Below are positions 53,770-62,913 of a stretch of DNA of 64,000 nt, in pieces. Under the pieces are notes generated by a model, which worked only from the letters and a program-made list of their open reading frames with translations, was not told the DNA's origin and made no database searches. The stretch comes from Endozoicomonas sp. OPT23. GTDB lineage: Bacteria > Pseudomonadota > Gammaproteobacteria > Pseudomonadales > Endozoicomonadaceae. The stretch covers positions 886,955-950,954 of the forward strand of contig NZ_PPFD01000003.1 of assembly GCF_009653635.1 (NCBI RefSeq), given 5' to 3'. Position 1 is the stretch's first letter, and each line of letters begins with the position of its first letter. Made by a program: the position numbers and the translations under genes.

Positions 53770-54993
53770 TCACAGTCCGGCCTGTTTCGTGTTAACGAAA
53801 GGCGTCACAGTCTTGTTGTCAGGGTCCGGGGTATATTTCCCGTTTTTCCTGTAATTAAGGATTTCCTTCGGTGTCACCATCTCGCCGGTGTTATTGCCCC
53901 AGGCATTTCGCTCGTAGGTGATAACAGCGGCAATCTCGGCTTCATTCAGCTGATTGGCAAAGGACTGCATGGCGGTTCCCTTGATGCCGTTCATAAGGAT
54001 ATCCACATGGTCACCAACCCGGGCTTTATCCACCACGAGGTCAGCACCTTTCAGTGCCGGGAAGATAGGAGGCATACCCTGACCGTTGACCTGGTGGCAT
54101 ACCGCACAGGTTTTCTCATAAACCTTTTTACCGGTCGTCATCAAACGATCCATAGGCCAGTCTTCTTCCAGAATCATGCGCTCTTTGGCAGCGGCTTCCT
54201 TACGTTCAACAAGCCATTTTGCGTAGTCTTCTTCTGAACGAACATCCACAACAATGGGCATAAATCCGTGGTCTTTACCGCAGAGCTCAGCACACTGCCC
54301 ACGGTAGATTCCGGGGCGCTCAATTTTGGTCCAGGCTTCATTAATAAAGCCGGGAATGGCATCCCTTTTTACAGCAAAAGCAGGTACCCACCAGGAATGA
54401 ATTACATCCGCTGCTGTTACCAGAAAACGAACCTTTTTACCCACTGGTAAAACAAGAGGCTCGTCTACCTCCAACAAATAGTTTGGGTTTTTAATTCGCG
54501 AATTTTGAATTTGTTCTCGAGGCGTATTTAAACTACTGAAAAAAGAAACACCTTCACCCACATACTCATACTGCCATTTCCATTGATATCCCGTTATTTT
54601 TATATCCACTTCCGATTCATCGGTATTGTAAATATCAATCAGGGTTTTAGTGGCTGGAATGGCCATTCCTACCAAAATTAAAAAGGGTACAGTTGTCCAT
54701 AAAACTTCCACCAAAGTGCTTTCATGAAACTGTTGAGGAACAGCACCTTTTGACTTTCGATGAACCAGAATGGAATAGAACATGACACCAAAAACAAGCA
54801 CGCCGATGACAACGCAAATGAGAAAGATGATCATGTGAAGGCTATAGACAGAACGGCTGACGGCAGTCACCCCTTCGGTCATGTTGACGGTCCAGTCAGC
54901 CAGAGCAGAACCAGAAACAAATGTTCCTGTTAAACCGACCAACCACCCCAGACGCAAAAAAAACAACGTCTTAAGCTTTGAAGCACTCTTCAT
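53770..54993 (-). CDS. ctaC: Cytochrome c oxidase subunit II with fused cytochrome c domain
   Basis: Receives electrons at CuA and passes them to subunit I. The 407 residues start at ATG 54993 (MKSASKLKTLFFLRLGWLVGLTG, signal peptide). Two helices follow, then the cupredoxin domain with CuA ligands in DVIHSWWVPAF and GQCAELCGKDHGFMP. A C-terminal class I heme domain follows (KTCAVCHQVNGQGMPPIFPALKGAD), which makes this the caa3-like (COX2-cytochrome c) form seen in pseudomonads. A longer reading frame to 55077 lacks a signal at its start. Confidence 0.96.
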   Translation of the reverse strand: MKSASKLKTLFFLRLGWLVGLTGTFVSGSALADWTVNMTEGVTAVSRSVYSLHMIIFLICVVIGVLVFGVMFYSILVHRKSKGAVPQQFHESTLVEVLWTTVPFLILVGMAIPATKTLIDIYNTDESEVDIKITGYQWKWQYEYVGEGVSFFSSLNTPREQIQNSRIKNPNYLLEVDEPLVLPVGKKVRFLVTAADVIHSWWVPAFAVKRDAIPGFINEAWTKIERPGIYRGQCAELCGKDHGFMPIVVDVRSEEDYAKWLVERKEAAAKERMILEEDWPMDRLMTTGKKVYEKTCAVCHQVNGQGMPPIFPALKGADLVVDKARVGDHVDILMNGIKGTAMQSFANQLNEAEIAAVITYERNAWGNNTGEMVTPKEILNYRKNGKYTPDPDNKTVTPFVNTKQAGL

Positions 54994-56032
54994 ATTCGAA
55001 GCTCTTTCAGCAATCGAGTGAAAGAGAGCTGGCGTATGCAGCAGCATCATTCCCTTACATCCCCTGACTGTCTGCACAGGCCATCCGCCCGTACAGTGAC
55101 TTCTTATTATTATTGAGCAGACCCAGAGTCTTGCTTTCAGAGGTGTTGGGACAGTAAGCGAAGAGGTAGAGCCAGAATGAGGGTAAGCCTGATTCCGGGT
55201 ACTGCATCGTTTACTGATTTAGTTATTGTCGTTGGTCATTCCTGACCTTCACTCGGTTTCTTGCCTGAATAACCTCAGCACACTTTAATTCTTGACCTGT
55301 CTATACCTGACCGGTCAATACAACTTCAATACTTCTGCTGGAGAATCGTTATACGATCTAATACAACCTTGTTTGCCCCAGTACTCAGAATCAAAGCATT
55401 CAATATTTCAACACAAGCGACCGTTAAGCTCTGACAACGTTTTAATTCCGTTATACCGCTTCGGACCCAACCTGCAAAACACACATCACAGGAACACCCT
55501 GCAAATACCAATACCCCATAAGACGTTTATCAGTCTGACAATAATCGCTCACAGAGTATAGTCCCTGTTACTCATTAAACAACATGAGCCCTTAAAAGGA
55601 AAACCCCTTTCATTAAACTTGGAAAAAATTACTATTTTGTCGTCTATTCAAAGCATTATATTTTACTGTTTCGTATCTTTTTCTGATTTTCTGAAAATTA
55701 TTTCATTTAATTTTTATGACATCTTCACAAGCTCTATCTTCATCAACGAATACACATATTGTGTGTCAGTAAATTGACTGCACAAGTTGTTGCATAATTA
55801 ATAATAACACCTGAATTCAAGACTATTTCTAATCGCACTATTTTTCGATGAGTGTCAAAAAATTGGATCAAAAAACGCTTGTCTTACACTTCTGACTGTG
55901 GTCATTTAGTCACTCGGGATGACGTTGCAGTAACCAAAAATAACCAAAAGATCTGGTCAGAAGGCTCATACATAAGTAAGTTGTTTTTTTGTGCATACCT
56001 TCAGTGCCCGATTGATCGCAACGGAGAAAATC
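54994..56032. other. Long intergenic region upstream of the oxidase operon
   Basis: About 1 kb without supported genes. It must hold the promoter of ctaC-ctaD and, on the other strand, that of the gene at 56033. TTGACC and GGTCAA (55292-55297, 55313-55318) form an inverted repeat, with the 8-bp palindrome GACCGGTC at its right end. It resembles a TetR- or GntR-type operator. The sequence becomes strongly AT-rich after 55600. Confidence 0.45.
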
Positions 56033-56683
56033 ATGGATGTGCAGGCAATTCACAATCTGATCGATTGTGCCAAAGAACATGAAGTTCATAGCCGTCAGCT
56101 TCACTCTCTTGTCAGTCAGCAACTTGAGCAGCTACATCATACGATTGAGCTGCCTGAAGACATGGCTTGTGAAACCCTTCTGAAGTTTACCAACGAATAT
56201 ATAGATCACGTCCCCAACTTTCTTGAAGCGCTCGACAAGGCTTCAGCAGAGCTGAAGATAGAACACTTTATCTCGCCGTTTCTGAGCATTGCCGAGGAAA
56301 ACTTCCTTGCACCTGTGCTTCAGGCTGAAGCTGAAACCGGCCTGTTTGACCTTCTGGACAAGGCTTACTTCGCTCACCGGCTAATCGAAGAGGTCAATGA
56401 CAGCTACCTGGCGAAGACTGGCAGTACGCTGATCCCCATGAACATGACCTGGGCCAACCTGATCATTCATGCCATTCTGGGTGAAGAGTTCGGTAACGAG
56501 CTGGATAAGATAGTTGAGCAAACGGTGCAGCAGATGATGCGCTCTCACGAAATCTACAACGACCGTATGTTCAAGGACTTTGTGAATAACAGAGACACGG
56601 AACTGTGGGTAAATACCTGGTCTCAGTGGAACTGTCTGTCCAGTCGTATGGGTATTGAGCTGAAGTTTACATCTGCTGCCTGA
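56033..56683 (+). CDS. Hypothetical helical protein, 216 residues
   Basis: The start MDVQAIHNLIDCAKEHE has GGAG 7 bp upstream; an earlier ATG at 55991 lacks one. No signal peptide or membrane helix. It is almost entirely alpha-helical, acidic, with many His in the first part (EHEVHSRQLHSLVSQQLEQLHH), EEFGNELDK and WVNTWSQWN near the end. Metal binding by the His/Glu-rich helices is possible (hemerythrin- or ferritin-like), but no motif is complete. Unknown function. Confidence 0.65.
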   Translation: MDVQAIHNLIDCAKEHEVHSRQLHSLVSQQLEQLHHTIELPEDMACETLLKFTNEYIDHVPNFLEALDKASAELKIEHFISPFLSIAEENFLAPVLQAEAETGLFDLLDKAYFAHRLIEEVNDSYLAKTGSTLIPMNMTWANLIIHAILGEEFGNELDKIVEQTVQQMMRSHEIYNDRMFKDFVNNRDTELWVNTWSQWNCLSSRMGIELKFTSAA

Positions 56684-56710
56684 TCACAGGTCTACATGTA
56701 GAAGTAGTTG

Positions 56711-56977
56711 TTAATGAAGTTTACTGTTGTCCAGAATATGAACAATCTGCACATCATCACTTCTTGCCTGCTCCTGCTTTAATTCTTCTTCAGGGGAAAC
56801 TCTCGTTGCCAGAGGTTTCCCCAACAAAGAAGGTTCTTTTTCCATCTCATCCGAAAAACCACAATCTACGCACTCACGAAACTGCTCTTCGTCGATTGTG
56901 TACATCTGAATGGTGTCCTGTGCGCCACAGCTGGGGCAGACAACTCCGGCTATAAACTGTTTTTTTACTGTTGTCAT
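56711..56977 (-). CDS. YheV-like zinc-ribbon protein
   Basis: An 88-residue protein with AGVVCPSCGAQDTIQMY and FRECVDCGFSDEM, a four-cysteine zinc ribbon, then a basic/acidic tail. It matches the small YheV family, often located next to prlC in gammaproteobacteria. Function unknown. Confidence 0.82.
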   Translation of the reverse strand: MTTVKKQFIAGVVCPSCGAQDTIQMYTIDEEQFRECVDCGFSDEMEKEPSLLGKPLATRVSPEEELKQEQARSDDVQIVHILDNSKLH

Positions 56978-57099
56978 GATTGGCTGACTTATCTTTTACT
57001 CTGAAGCGCCAGTGTAACCGATAATACAAAATCTTAAATGCAGAAAGCCGGCTCTGGCTTAACAACACGAGCGAGAGACGAGAAGAACGAGGGCTGCTC

Positions 57100-58260
57100 T
57101 TAAGAAAAGTTCGTTCTTCTGGACTCAATGGCAATTCTTATCAAAGCCAGAAAAACTCCAGCCATCAACCCAAGGATAAGTCCCAAAGCTACAATCATGG
57201 TTTTTTTCGGTTTTACTGGCGAAGCTGGTATTAAAGCGGGTAAATCCTGAGAGACTGAGTTCCACTTGAGGTGTTTCAGGTCCAGCCCTGCCACCCTCTG
57301 ACGATCGCCAATCAGTATACTGGCAACTGCCGGTAAATAAGGCCGGGTATCTTTAACTGGCTTACCATTGCGGCTGAACAGTTGGTATCGATTGATCTCC
57401 TGCTTTTGAATTGCCAGTTGTTCATTAAGAATACGGGTTCCCAGCATAAAGGACTTATCACCCAGTGTTCTGGAGAGGTTTAGGTTTTTTGACTGCTCAA
57501 TGTTGCCAGCCTTAGCTACGGCGAGAGCATCTCGTATTGCTATTTCTTTTGTCTGGTTACTCTCTATAAAGCGTGTTTCTATCTCGGCTATTTGGCGATC
57601 AATTTTTTCCAGTTTTCGGGAGCGGTCGCTTTCCAAATTGGCCAGTAGCAGCTTTCTTGTATAGGAATAGGCCTCTGGTAGCAGGAAGTCATTAATCAGG
57701 TTCGCTGACATCGTCTGACTATCGGACTTATAACTCACTTTGATAAAAGAAATCGGACCGTTTTTCTTTTCTTCATCGGATCGCTCTATGGATAAATCTT
57801 TGGTAAATCCTTCCCAGAAAGCACTGACAGTTTGCTCCTTTTGAGAATCGGGAACACCTTCTATCGCTTTTGCTTCCAAACCGCTGGCAGTGAAAACCTT
57901 CCTCTGAACCTTGGGGGAAGTTAAAGCTCGATAGAAATGGCTGTAGGTTCTTTCAGGAGTAATAGGGTTAGCTGTTTCATCATTATTTAGCAAACCCCAG
58001 ACAATATTCAGATCAGTCAAATCCGATGGGTCAGCCATATATATTTTCGTGCTGCTTTCCCAGGCTGCTGGTAGTTTGAAAGCCAGCACTGCAGCCAGAA
58101 TAACTACAACCACGGTTGTAACCGTTACCAGTCTTTTATGCATCCAAAGCTTGGACATGAGTTCGAACAGGTCTATCTCATCACCGGCCTGAACTATCCC
58201 ATGAGGGTGAACCTGAATAGCATGATTCGATGTTGTATTAATATTTATTTTCCTGTCCAT
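57100..58260 (-). CDS. Wzz/FepE-type polysaccharide chain-length regulator
   Basis: Sets chain length of O-antigen or other surface polysaccharide made by the Wzy pathway. The 386 residues start at ATG 58260. There is a helix near each end (LVTVTTVVVVILAAVLAFKLP; TMIVALGLILGLMAGVFLALIRIA) and a coiled-coil periplasmic domain between. The Pro-rich ALIPASPVKPKKT before the second helix is the Wzz signature. No wzy, wzx or glycosyltransferase genes are near, so it is an orphan here. Confidence 0.85.
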   Translation of the reverse strand: MDRKININTTSNHAIQVHPHGIVQAGDEIDLFELMSKLWMHKRLVTVTTVVVVILAAVLAFKLPAAWESSTKIYMADPSDLTDLNIVWGLLNNDETANPITPERTYSHFYRALTSPKVQRKVFTASGLEAKAIEGVPDSQKEQTVSAFWEGFTKDLSIERSDEEKKNGPISFIKVSYKSDSQTMSANLINDFLLPEAYSYTRKLLLANLESDRSRKLEKIDRQIAEIETRFIESNQTKEIAIRDALAVAKAGNIEQSKNLNLSRTLGDKSFMLGTRILNEQLAIQKQEINRYQLFSRNGKPVKDTRPYLPAVASILIGDRQRVAGLDLKHLKWNSVSQDLPALIPASPVKPKKTMIVALGLILGLMAGVFLALIRIAIESRRTNFS

Positions 58261-58417
58261 TGGTTGCCTGAGCAAATAGTAATAGGCCATACATACTTTG
58301 TGCGGCTACACCCAAAAATAGCCCAGCAAACACAAAGTGACGATGACGAAGCAGGAAAGAAATTCAAGGTAGGGTGAATCAGAGACCAGAACAGTCGTTC
58401 CGATCTCTGACAGTCTT

Positions 58418-60448
58418 TTAATTAATCCCGCAATGCCTTAGCAGTGCATCAACCTGAGGCTCACGGCCTCTGAAGTTAACGAACAATTCCATAGGTTCAG
58501 CCGAACCGCCTTTCTCAAGAATCTCCTGCAGGAAGCTTTGACCTGTCTCAGCGTTAAAAATTCCTTCTTCCTCAAATTTTGAGAAAGCGTCGGCAGACAG
58601 TACTTCAGCCCATTTGTAGCTGTAGTAACCCGCCGCATAGCCACCTGCAAAAATATGACTGAAACCATTCTGAAAGCGGTTAAAGGCTGGGGGCATAATG
58701 ACTGAAACTTGCTTACGCACTGCATCCAGCACTTCCTGAACCGACTTTCCTTCAGCCTGATTCTTATGCAGTTTGAAATCGAACAGAGAGAATTCCAGCT
58801 GACGAACCATCATCATCGCTGACTGGAAATTCTTGGCAGCCAGCAGCTTATCCAGTTTATCCTTTGGCAATGGGTCACCGGTTTCAAAATGACCGGAGAT
58901 TAATGCCAGACCTTCTTCTTCCCAACACCAGTTCTCCATAAACTGACTTGGCAGCTCTACCGCATCCCAGGCAACACCATTGATGCCGGAAACTGCAGCG
59001 TAATCTACTCTGGTCAGCATGTGATGAAGGCCGTGACCAAACTCATGGAACAAAGTGACGACTTCATCATGGGTCAACAGGGCAGGCTTATCGCCAACAG
59101 GCGGAGTGAAATTACAGGTCAGGTAAGCAACAGGGAGTTGCAGCTTGTCACCAATTTTGCGACGAACACGGCATTCATCCATCCAGGCTCCGCCACGTTT
59201 GTGCTCACGGGCAAAGAGATCCAGATAAAAACGGCCAATGACTTCACTGCCTTTCTTCACATTGAAGAAACGAACATCTTTGTGCCAGGTTTCTACACTT
59301 TCGTCCTGTTCAAAGCTGATACCGTACAAACGGTTCACGACAGAGAACATACCATCAACTGCTATTTCTGCAGGAAACCAAGGGCGCAGCTCTTCCTGAG
59401 AAATCGCATAACGTTGTTGGCGTAACTTCTCACCGTAGTAACCAACGTCCCAAGCCTGGAGGTCTTCAGCGCCATGTTCAGCGTTGGCAAATGCTTTCAA
59501 CTCAGCCAATTCTTTTTCTGCCTGAGGCTTGCTCTTCTTGGCAAGGTCTTCAAGGAATTCGATAACCTTATCCGTTGAGTCTGCCATTTTGGTGGCAAGG
59601 GAATACTCAGCATAATTATCAAAGTCCAGAAGCTGAGCCAGTTCATGACGCAGTTTCAGAATGTCATTAATGTTGTCAGTGTTATCAAATTTTCCGGCAT
59701 CGGGTCCCTGGTCCGAAGCTCGGGTTGCAAAGGCTGTATAAACCTCCTCACGCAGCTCACGATTGTCGGCATAGGTCATCACCGGCATATAGCTTGGGAA
59801 ATCCAGGTTCAGTAACCAGCCTTCACTATGGCCTTTAGCTTCTGCCAGTTGTTTTGCACCTGCCAGAGCTGAATCAGGCAAACCCGCCAGTTCAGTTTCA
59901 TCAGTAATCAGTTTTGACCAGGCCATGGTGGCATCGAGAACGTTATCGGAGAACTTACTGGTCAGCTCAGAAAGCTTCTTCTTGATTTCTCCATAACGGA
60001 CTTTCTTGTCTTCAGAGAGGGCAACACCAGCGAGTTTAAAATCACGAAGGTTGTCCTCAATGACTTTCTGCTGTGCACTATCGAGCTTGTTAAATTCACC
60101 AGACTCACTCAGGGAAAAGTAAGCTTGATAGAGCTTCTGATTCTGTCCCATTTTTGTGGAATATTCAGACAACAATGGCAAACATGAGTTGTAGGCATCG
60201 CGAAGCTCATCGCTGTTTACGACCGCATTCATATGCCCCACTGGCGACCATGACTGACTGAGGCGATCTCCAATGCTGTCCATCGGTTCCTGAAGAGAGC
60301 TCCAGCTGAACGATGTTGTTTCGTTTAATAGCTTTTCTATCGCGGCTTCGCTATCGCTGATGATCTGTTCAACCGCAGGTTTTACCTGCTCTGGAGTGAT
60401 CTTTGTAAAAGGAGGAAGTTCGCATTGTTCCAGCAGTGGGTTGGTCAT
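58418..60448 (-). CDS. prlC: PrlC, oligopeptidase A
   Basis: Cytoplasmic zinc metallopeptidase (M3) that degrades small peptides such as cleaved signal peptides. The 676 residues from ATG 60448 (MTNPLLEQCELPPFTKI) have the HExxH site in LFHEFGHGLHHML, with the distal Glu in EFPSQFMENWCWEE-like DAVELPSQFMENW. Length and motifs are standard. Confidence 0.96.
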   Translation of the reverse strand: MTNPLLEQCELPPFTKITPEQVKPAVEQIISDSEAAIEKLLNETTSFSWSSLQEPMDSIGDRLSQSWSPVGHMNAVVNSDELRDAYNSCLPLLSEYSTKMGQNQKLYQAYFSLSESGEFNKLDSAQQKVIEDNLRDFKLAGVALSEDKKVRYGEIKKKLSELTSKFSDNVLDATMAWSKLITDETELAGLPDSALAGAKQLAEAKGHSEGWLLNLDFPSYMPVMTYADNRELREEVYTAFATRASDQGPDAGKFDNTDNINDILKLRHELAQLLDFDNYAEYSLATKMADSTDKVIEFLEDLAKKSKPQAEKELAELKAFANAEHGAEDLQAWDVGYYGEKLRQQRYAISQEELRPWFPAEIAVDGMFSVVNRLYGISFEQDESVETWHKDVRFFNVKKGSEVIGRFYLDLFAREHKRGGAWMDECRVRRKIGDKLQLPVAYLTCNFTPPVGDKPALLTHDEVVTLFHEFGHGLHHMLTRVDYAAVSGINGVAWDAVELPSQFMENWCWEEEGLALISGHFETGDPLPKDKLDKLLAAKNFQSAMMMVRQLEFSLFDFKLHKNQAEGKSVQEVLDAVRKQVSVIMPPAFNRFQNGFSHIFAGGYAAGYYSYKWAEVLSADAFSKFEEEGIFNAETGQSFLQEILEKGGSAEPMELFVNFRGREPQVDALLRHCGIN

Positions 60449-60599
60449 TGTTATCCGGCTCTCTGGTGGCAATTTGTCTTAGGTCTTGAAATCACAATGG
60501 GTGCAGTCGCCTTCTGTTTCAAGGACAATGTTTAGTCTGCAGGGTATTTCAACTATAAATACAACATTCGACCACTTTCTCTCAGAGGTAAAGGGAATC

Positions 60600-61136
60600 A
60601 TGCCTGAAGCCATCAGAACATTTCGCGGCCATACGCCAAAACTTGGCAAAAAGGTTTTTGTTGATGAAACAGCCGTTGTCCTTGGCGATGTGGAAATCGG
60701 TGATGACAGTTCCATCTGGCCAATGGCAGTGGTCCGTGGCGATATGCATAAGATTCGCATTGGAGAACGCACCAGCATTCAGGATGGCTCTGTCCTTCAT
60801 ATCACTCACTCCAGCGACTACAACCCTGACGGTTACCCGTTGATCATTGGTAATGAAGTCACTGTGGGTCATAAAGCGACTCTTCATGGTTGTACCATTC
60901 ATGATCGCTGCCTGATCGGTATTGGTGCCATTGTTCTTGATGGTGCAGTGATAGAAGAAGAGGTGATTGTTGCTGCGGGCTGCCTGGTACCACCTGGGAA
61001 ACGTCTGGAAAGCGGCTTCGTTTATAAAGGCAACCCGGCTAAAAAGGTAAGGCCTGTGACAGATAAAGAGAAGTCCTTCTTCTCCTATGGTGCTGGTAAC
61101 TACGCCCGCCTGAAGGATGAGTATCTGGCAAACTGA
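60600..61136 (+). CDS. Gamma-class carbonic anhydrase-like protein (YrdA family)
   Basis: A left-handed beta-helix hexapeptide-repeat protein, trimeric in known cases. ATG 60600 (MPEAIRTFRGHTPKLGKKVFV) has AAAGGGAATC upstream and gives 178 residues. The upstream 38 codons look non-coding. GDDSSIWPMAVVRGD carries the conserved Arg/Asp pair. QDGSVLHITH and VTVGHKATLHGCTIHDRCLIGIGA supply the three metal His. Divergent from prlC. Confidence 0.9.
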   Translation: MPEAIRTFRGHTPKLGKKVFVDETAVVLGDVEIGDDSSIWPMAVVRGDMHKIRIGERTSIQDGSVLHITHSSDYNPDGYPLIIGNEVTVGHKATLHGCTIHDRCLIGIGAIVLDGAVIEEEVIVAAGCLVPPGKRLESGFVYKGNPAKKVRPVTDKEKSFFSYGAGNYARLKDEYLAN

Positions 61137-61241
61137 TATAACCAAACGCTATTTTAGCCCTTAGTCTTACGGACACTCTCTATCCCGCTTCCTAGTCTGA
61201 ATATTGAGAAATATGGAAAACGAACGTGAAAAGAGAGTGTT

Positions 61242-61469
61242 ATGTCTGAATCAATACAGCCCATAGATACAAGTGCCAACTCACAAATCAATACCAATCT
61301 GGTTATTGATGAGCAACTGGACAACCAGGAAATTACTTCTGCCAAAAAAAGAGAAGAGAAGTACCACGACTACCTTGGCGAGGTCAGTGCAGAGCAAAGC
61401 AGAATGCCTGTTAAAGATAAAATGGCTCGATTGGCGTTGATAGTTGCTCAAAAGAACCTGTCTATTTAA
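61242..61469 (+). CDS. Small soluble protein, 75 residues
   Basis: The site GAGAG lies 6 bp before the ATG. The sequence is highly polar (Asn/Gln/Asp/Lys), with a helical centre (KKREEKYHDYLGEVSAEQSR) and no hydrophobic core to speak of. I do not recognise it. Real coding is supported by the ribosome site and a lack of competing frames only. Confidence 0.5.
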   Translation: MSESIQPIDTSANSQINTNLVIDEQLDNQEITSAKKREEKYHDYLGEVSAEQSRMPVKDKMARLALIVAQKNLSI

Positions 61470-61726
61470 TTCCAGCGACAACATATGCTTTTCATCTGTA
61501 ATAAATCCATAAGAGGTGATATAAGCTCACCGAAATTTATAACTGCTAGTCTGACTTGTTTTAATGAATAGTTTCTTTTGTGCATGGCTAAATCATCAAC
61601 CCAGAAGAAATAGAAACATAAGTACTAACACCTATAATTTAAATTATTTACTTATTTGCCAACTGCCCACTCTCTAATAAGCAGTCGAGGCTATTTTTAA
61701 CCACTTTGTAATCCAGGCTAGATCTG

Positions 61727-62320
61727 ATGGATATTTTCTCCACAACAATATTGCTCTTTTTGATCATGGATCCTTTAGGCAATATCCCTATTTTTATTTC
61801 TGTTCTGAAAACAGTTCCCGAACATCGCCGCTCGAAAGTATTGATGAGAGAGATGCTCATTGCACTGTTAATTCTGGTTCTGTTTCTTTTCACAGGTGAA
61901 CAGATTCTGGCCACACTTCATTTGAAACAGGAATCAGTGAGTATTGCCGGTGCCATTATTCTATTTATGATTGCCGTTAAAATGATTTTTCCTCCTGGCC
62001 GTGGCGGAGGTGGCATTATGGGTGATACACCTGACGGCGAGCCTTTCATCGTTCCTCTTGCTATCCCAATGGTGGCGGGGCCTTCAATACTCGCAACCCT
62101 GATACTGCTGGGTCACCAGCACCCACAGGAGCAATGGCAGCTGCTAACAGCTGTACTCCTGGCCTGGACTGTCAGTTCTGCTATTCTGCTGTGCTCTGGT
62201 CGCTTTATGAAATTACTGGGTGAGCGAGGTGTATTTGCCATTGAACGTTTGATGGGAATGATTCTGGTTATGATTGCAGTACAAATGTTTATGGATGGTA
62301 TAGCCAGTTATCTGAGTTAA
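61727..62320 (+). CDS. MarC/YhgN-family membrane protein
   Basis: A 197-residue protein with six helices. LFLIMDPLGNIPIFISVL and IVPLAIPMVAGPSILATLILL are MarC-family signatures; the GGGGIMGDTPDGEPF loop is YhgN-like. Despite the name MarC, members do not cause antibiotic resistance in tests I know of, and the role is unknown. The ATG has no clear ribosome site. Confidence 0.88.
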   Translation: MDIFSTTILLFLIMDPLGNIPIFISVLKTVPEHRRSKVLMREMLIALLILVLFLFTGEQILATLHLKQESVSIAGAIILFMIAVKMIFPPGRGGGGIMGDTPDGEPFIVPLAIPMVAGPSILATLILLGHQHPQEQWQLLTAVLLAWTVSSAILLCSGRFMKLLGERGVFAIERLMGMILVMIAVQMFMDGIASYLS

Positions 62321-62913
62321 TTTCTAGAAACTTAATTTCAAAACTTCTCTGCCTTTCATCAAATAAGTATAAAAGGCAGAGGGATGAAATAAATACCTAT
62401 CGCACTTTTACCTAGATAATTCTGCATAAAGTCAAAAAAAAGCAATATAGTTATTCTTACAAGATCGATGCTATAAAAACCAAAAAAAATACCAGCGACA
62501 GTTACGCTTCCAATCATTTCTCCCATAAAAGTCATTAAAACAAAAAATTAACATGGAGCCTTATTAGTCTACTGCCCTATATCCATTAAAAAGTTTCTTG
62601 ATTCGAAATCAAACTTTTAGTTATATTCGGGCTTCATTGATTTACGGTTCGGTTATTGCTTAAGCAAAAACCGAAGCAAAGTTAAACAACGTATGCCGTT
62701 TTAACAGGATTTGTGTAGCACCTGGCGGATATGTCGAAAGCCGTTCAAAGTATTGATTCTAATAGGTGGCACTCAGGATCGGGTGTTATTCGTCAAATCA
62801 GTTATGCACTGTCAAAAACAGTAATTGACTGAATCTCGCTCAAAAATCATAACTCCGACTAAAATTACGCGGTGACTGCATACCCGTAGCTACTGCAAAG
62901 GGGGATTTATAAA
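62321..62913. other. AT-rich intergenic region upstream of oppA
   Basis: 593 bp without supported genes. A hairpin (CTCTGCCTTT / AAAGGCAGAG, 62348-62381) without T-tract probably stabilises or ends the marC-like message. A 28-bp palindrome lies at 62648. Promoter of oppA not identified. Confidence 0.5.
62648..62675. promoter_or_regulatory. 28-bp palindrome upstream of oppA
   Basis: TTCGGTT-A-TTGCTTAAGCAA-A-AACCGAA is perfectly palindromic apart from the single A/A pair on each side of the 12-bp centre. The oppA start is 238 bp downstream. Such length and symmetry suggest an operator for a dimeric regulator or an RNA hairpin. Confidence 0.55.
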
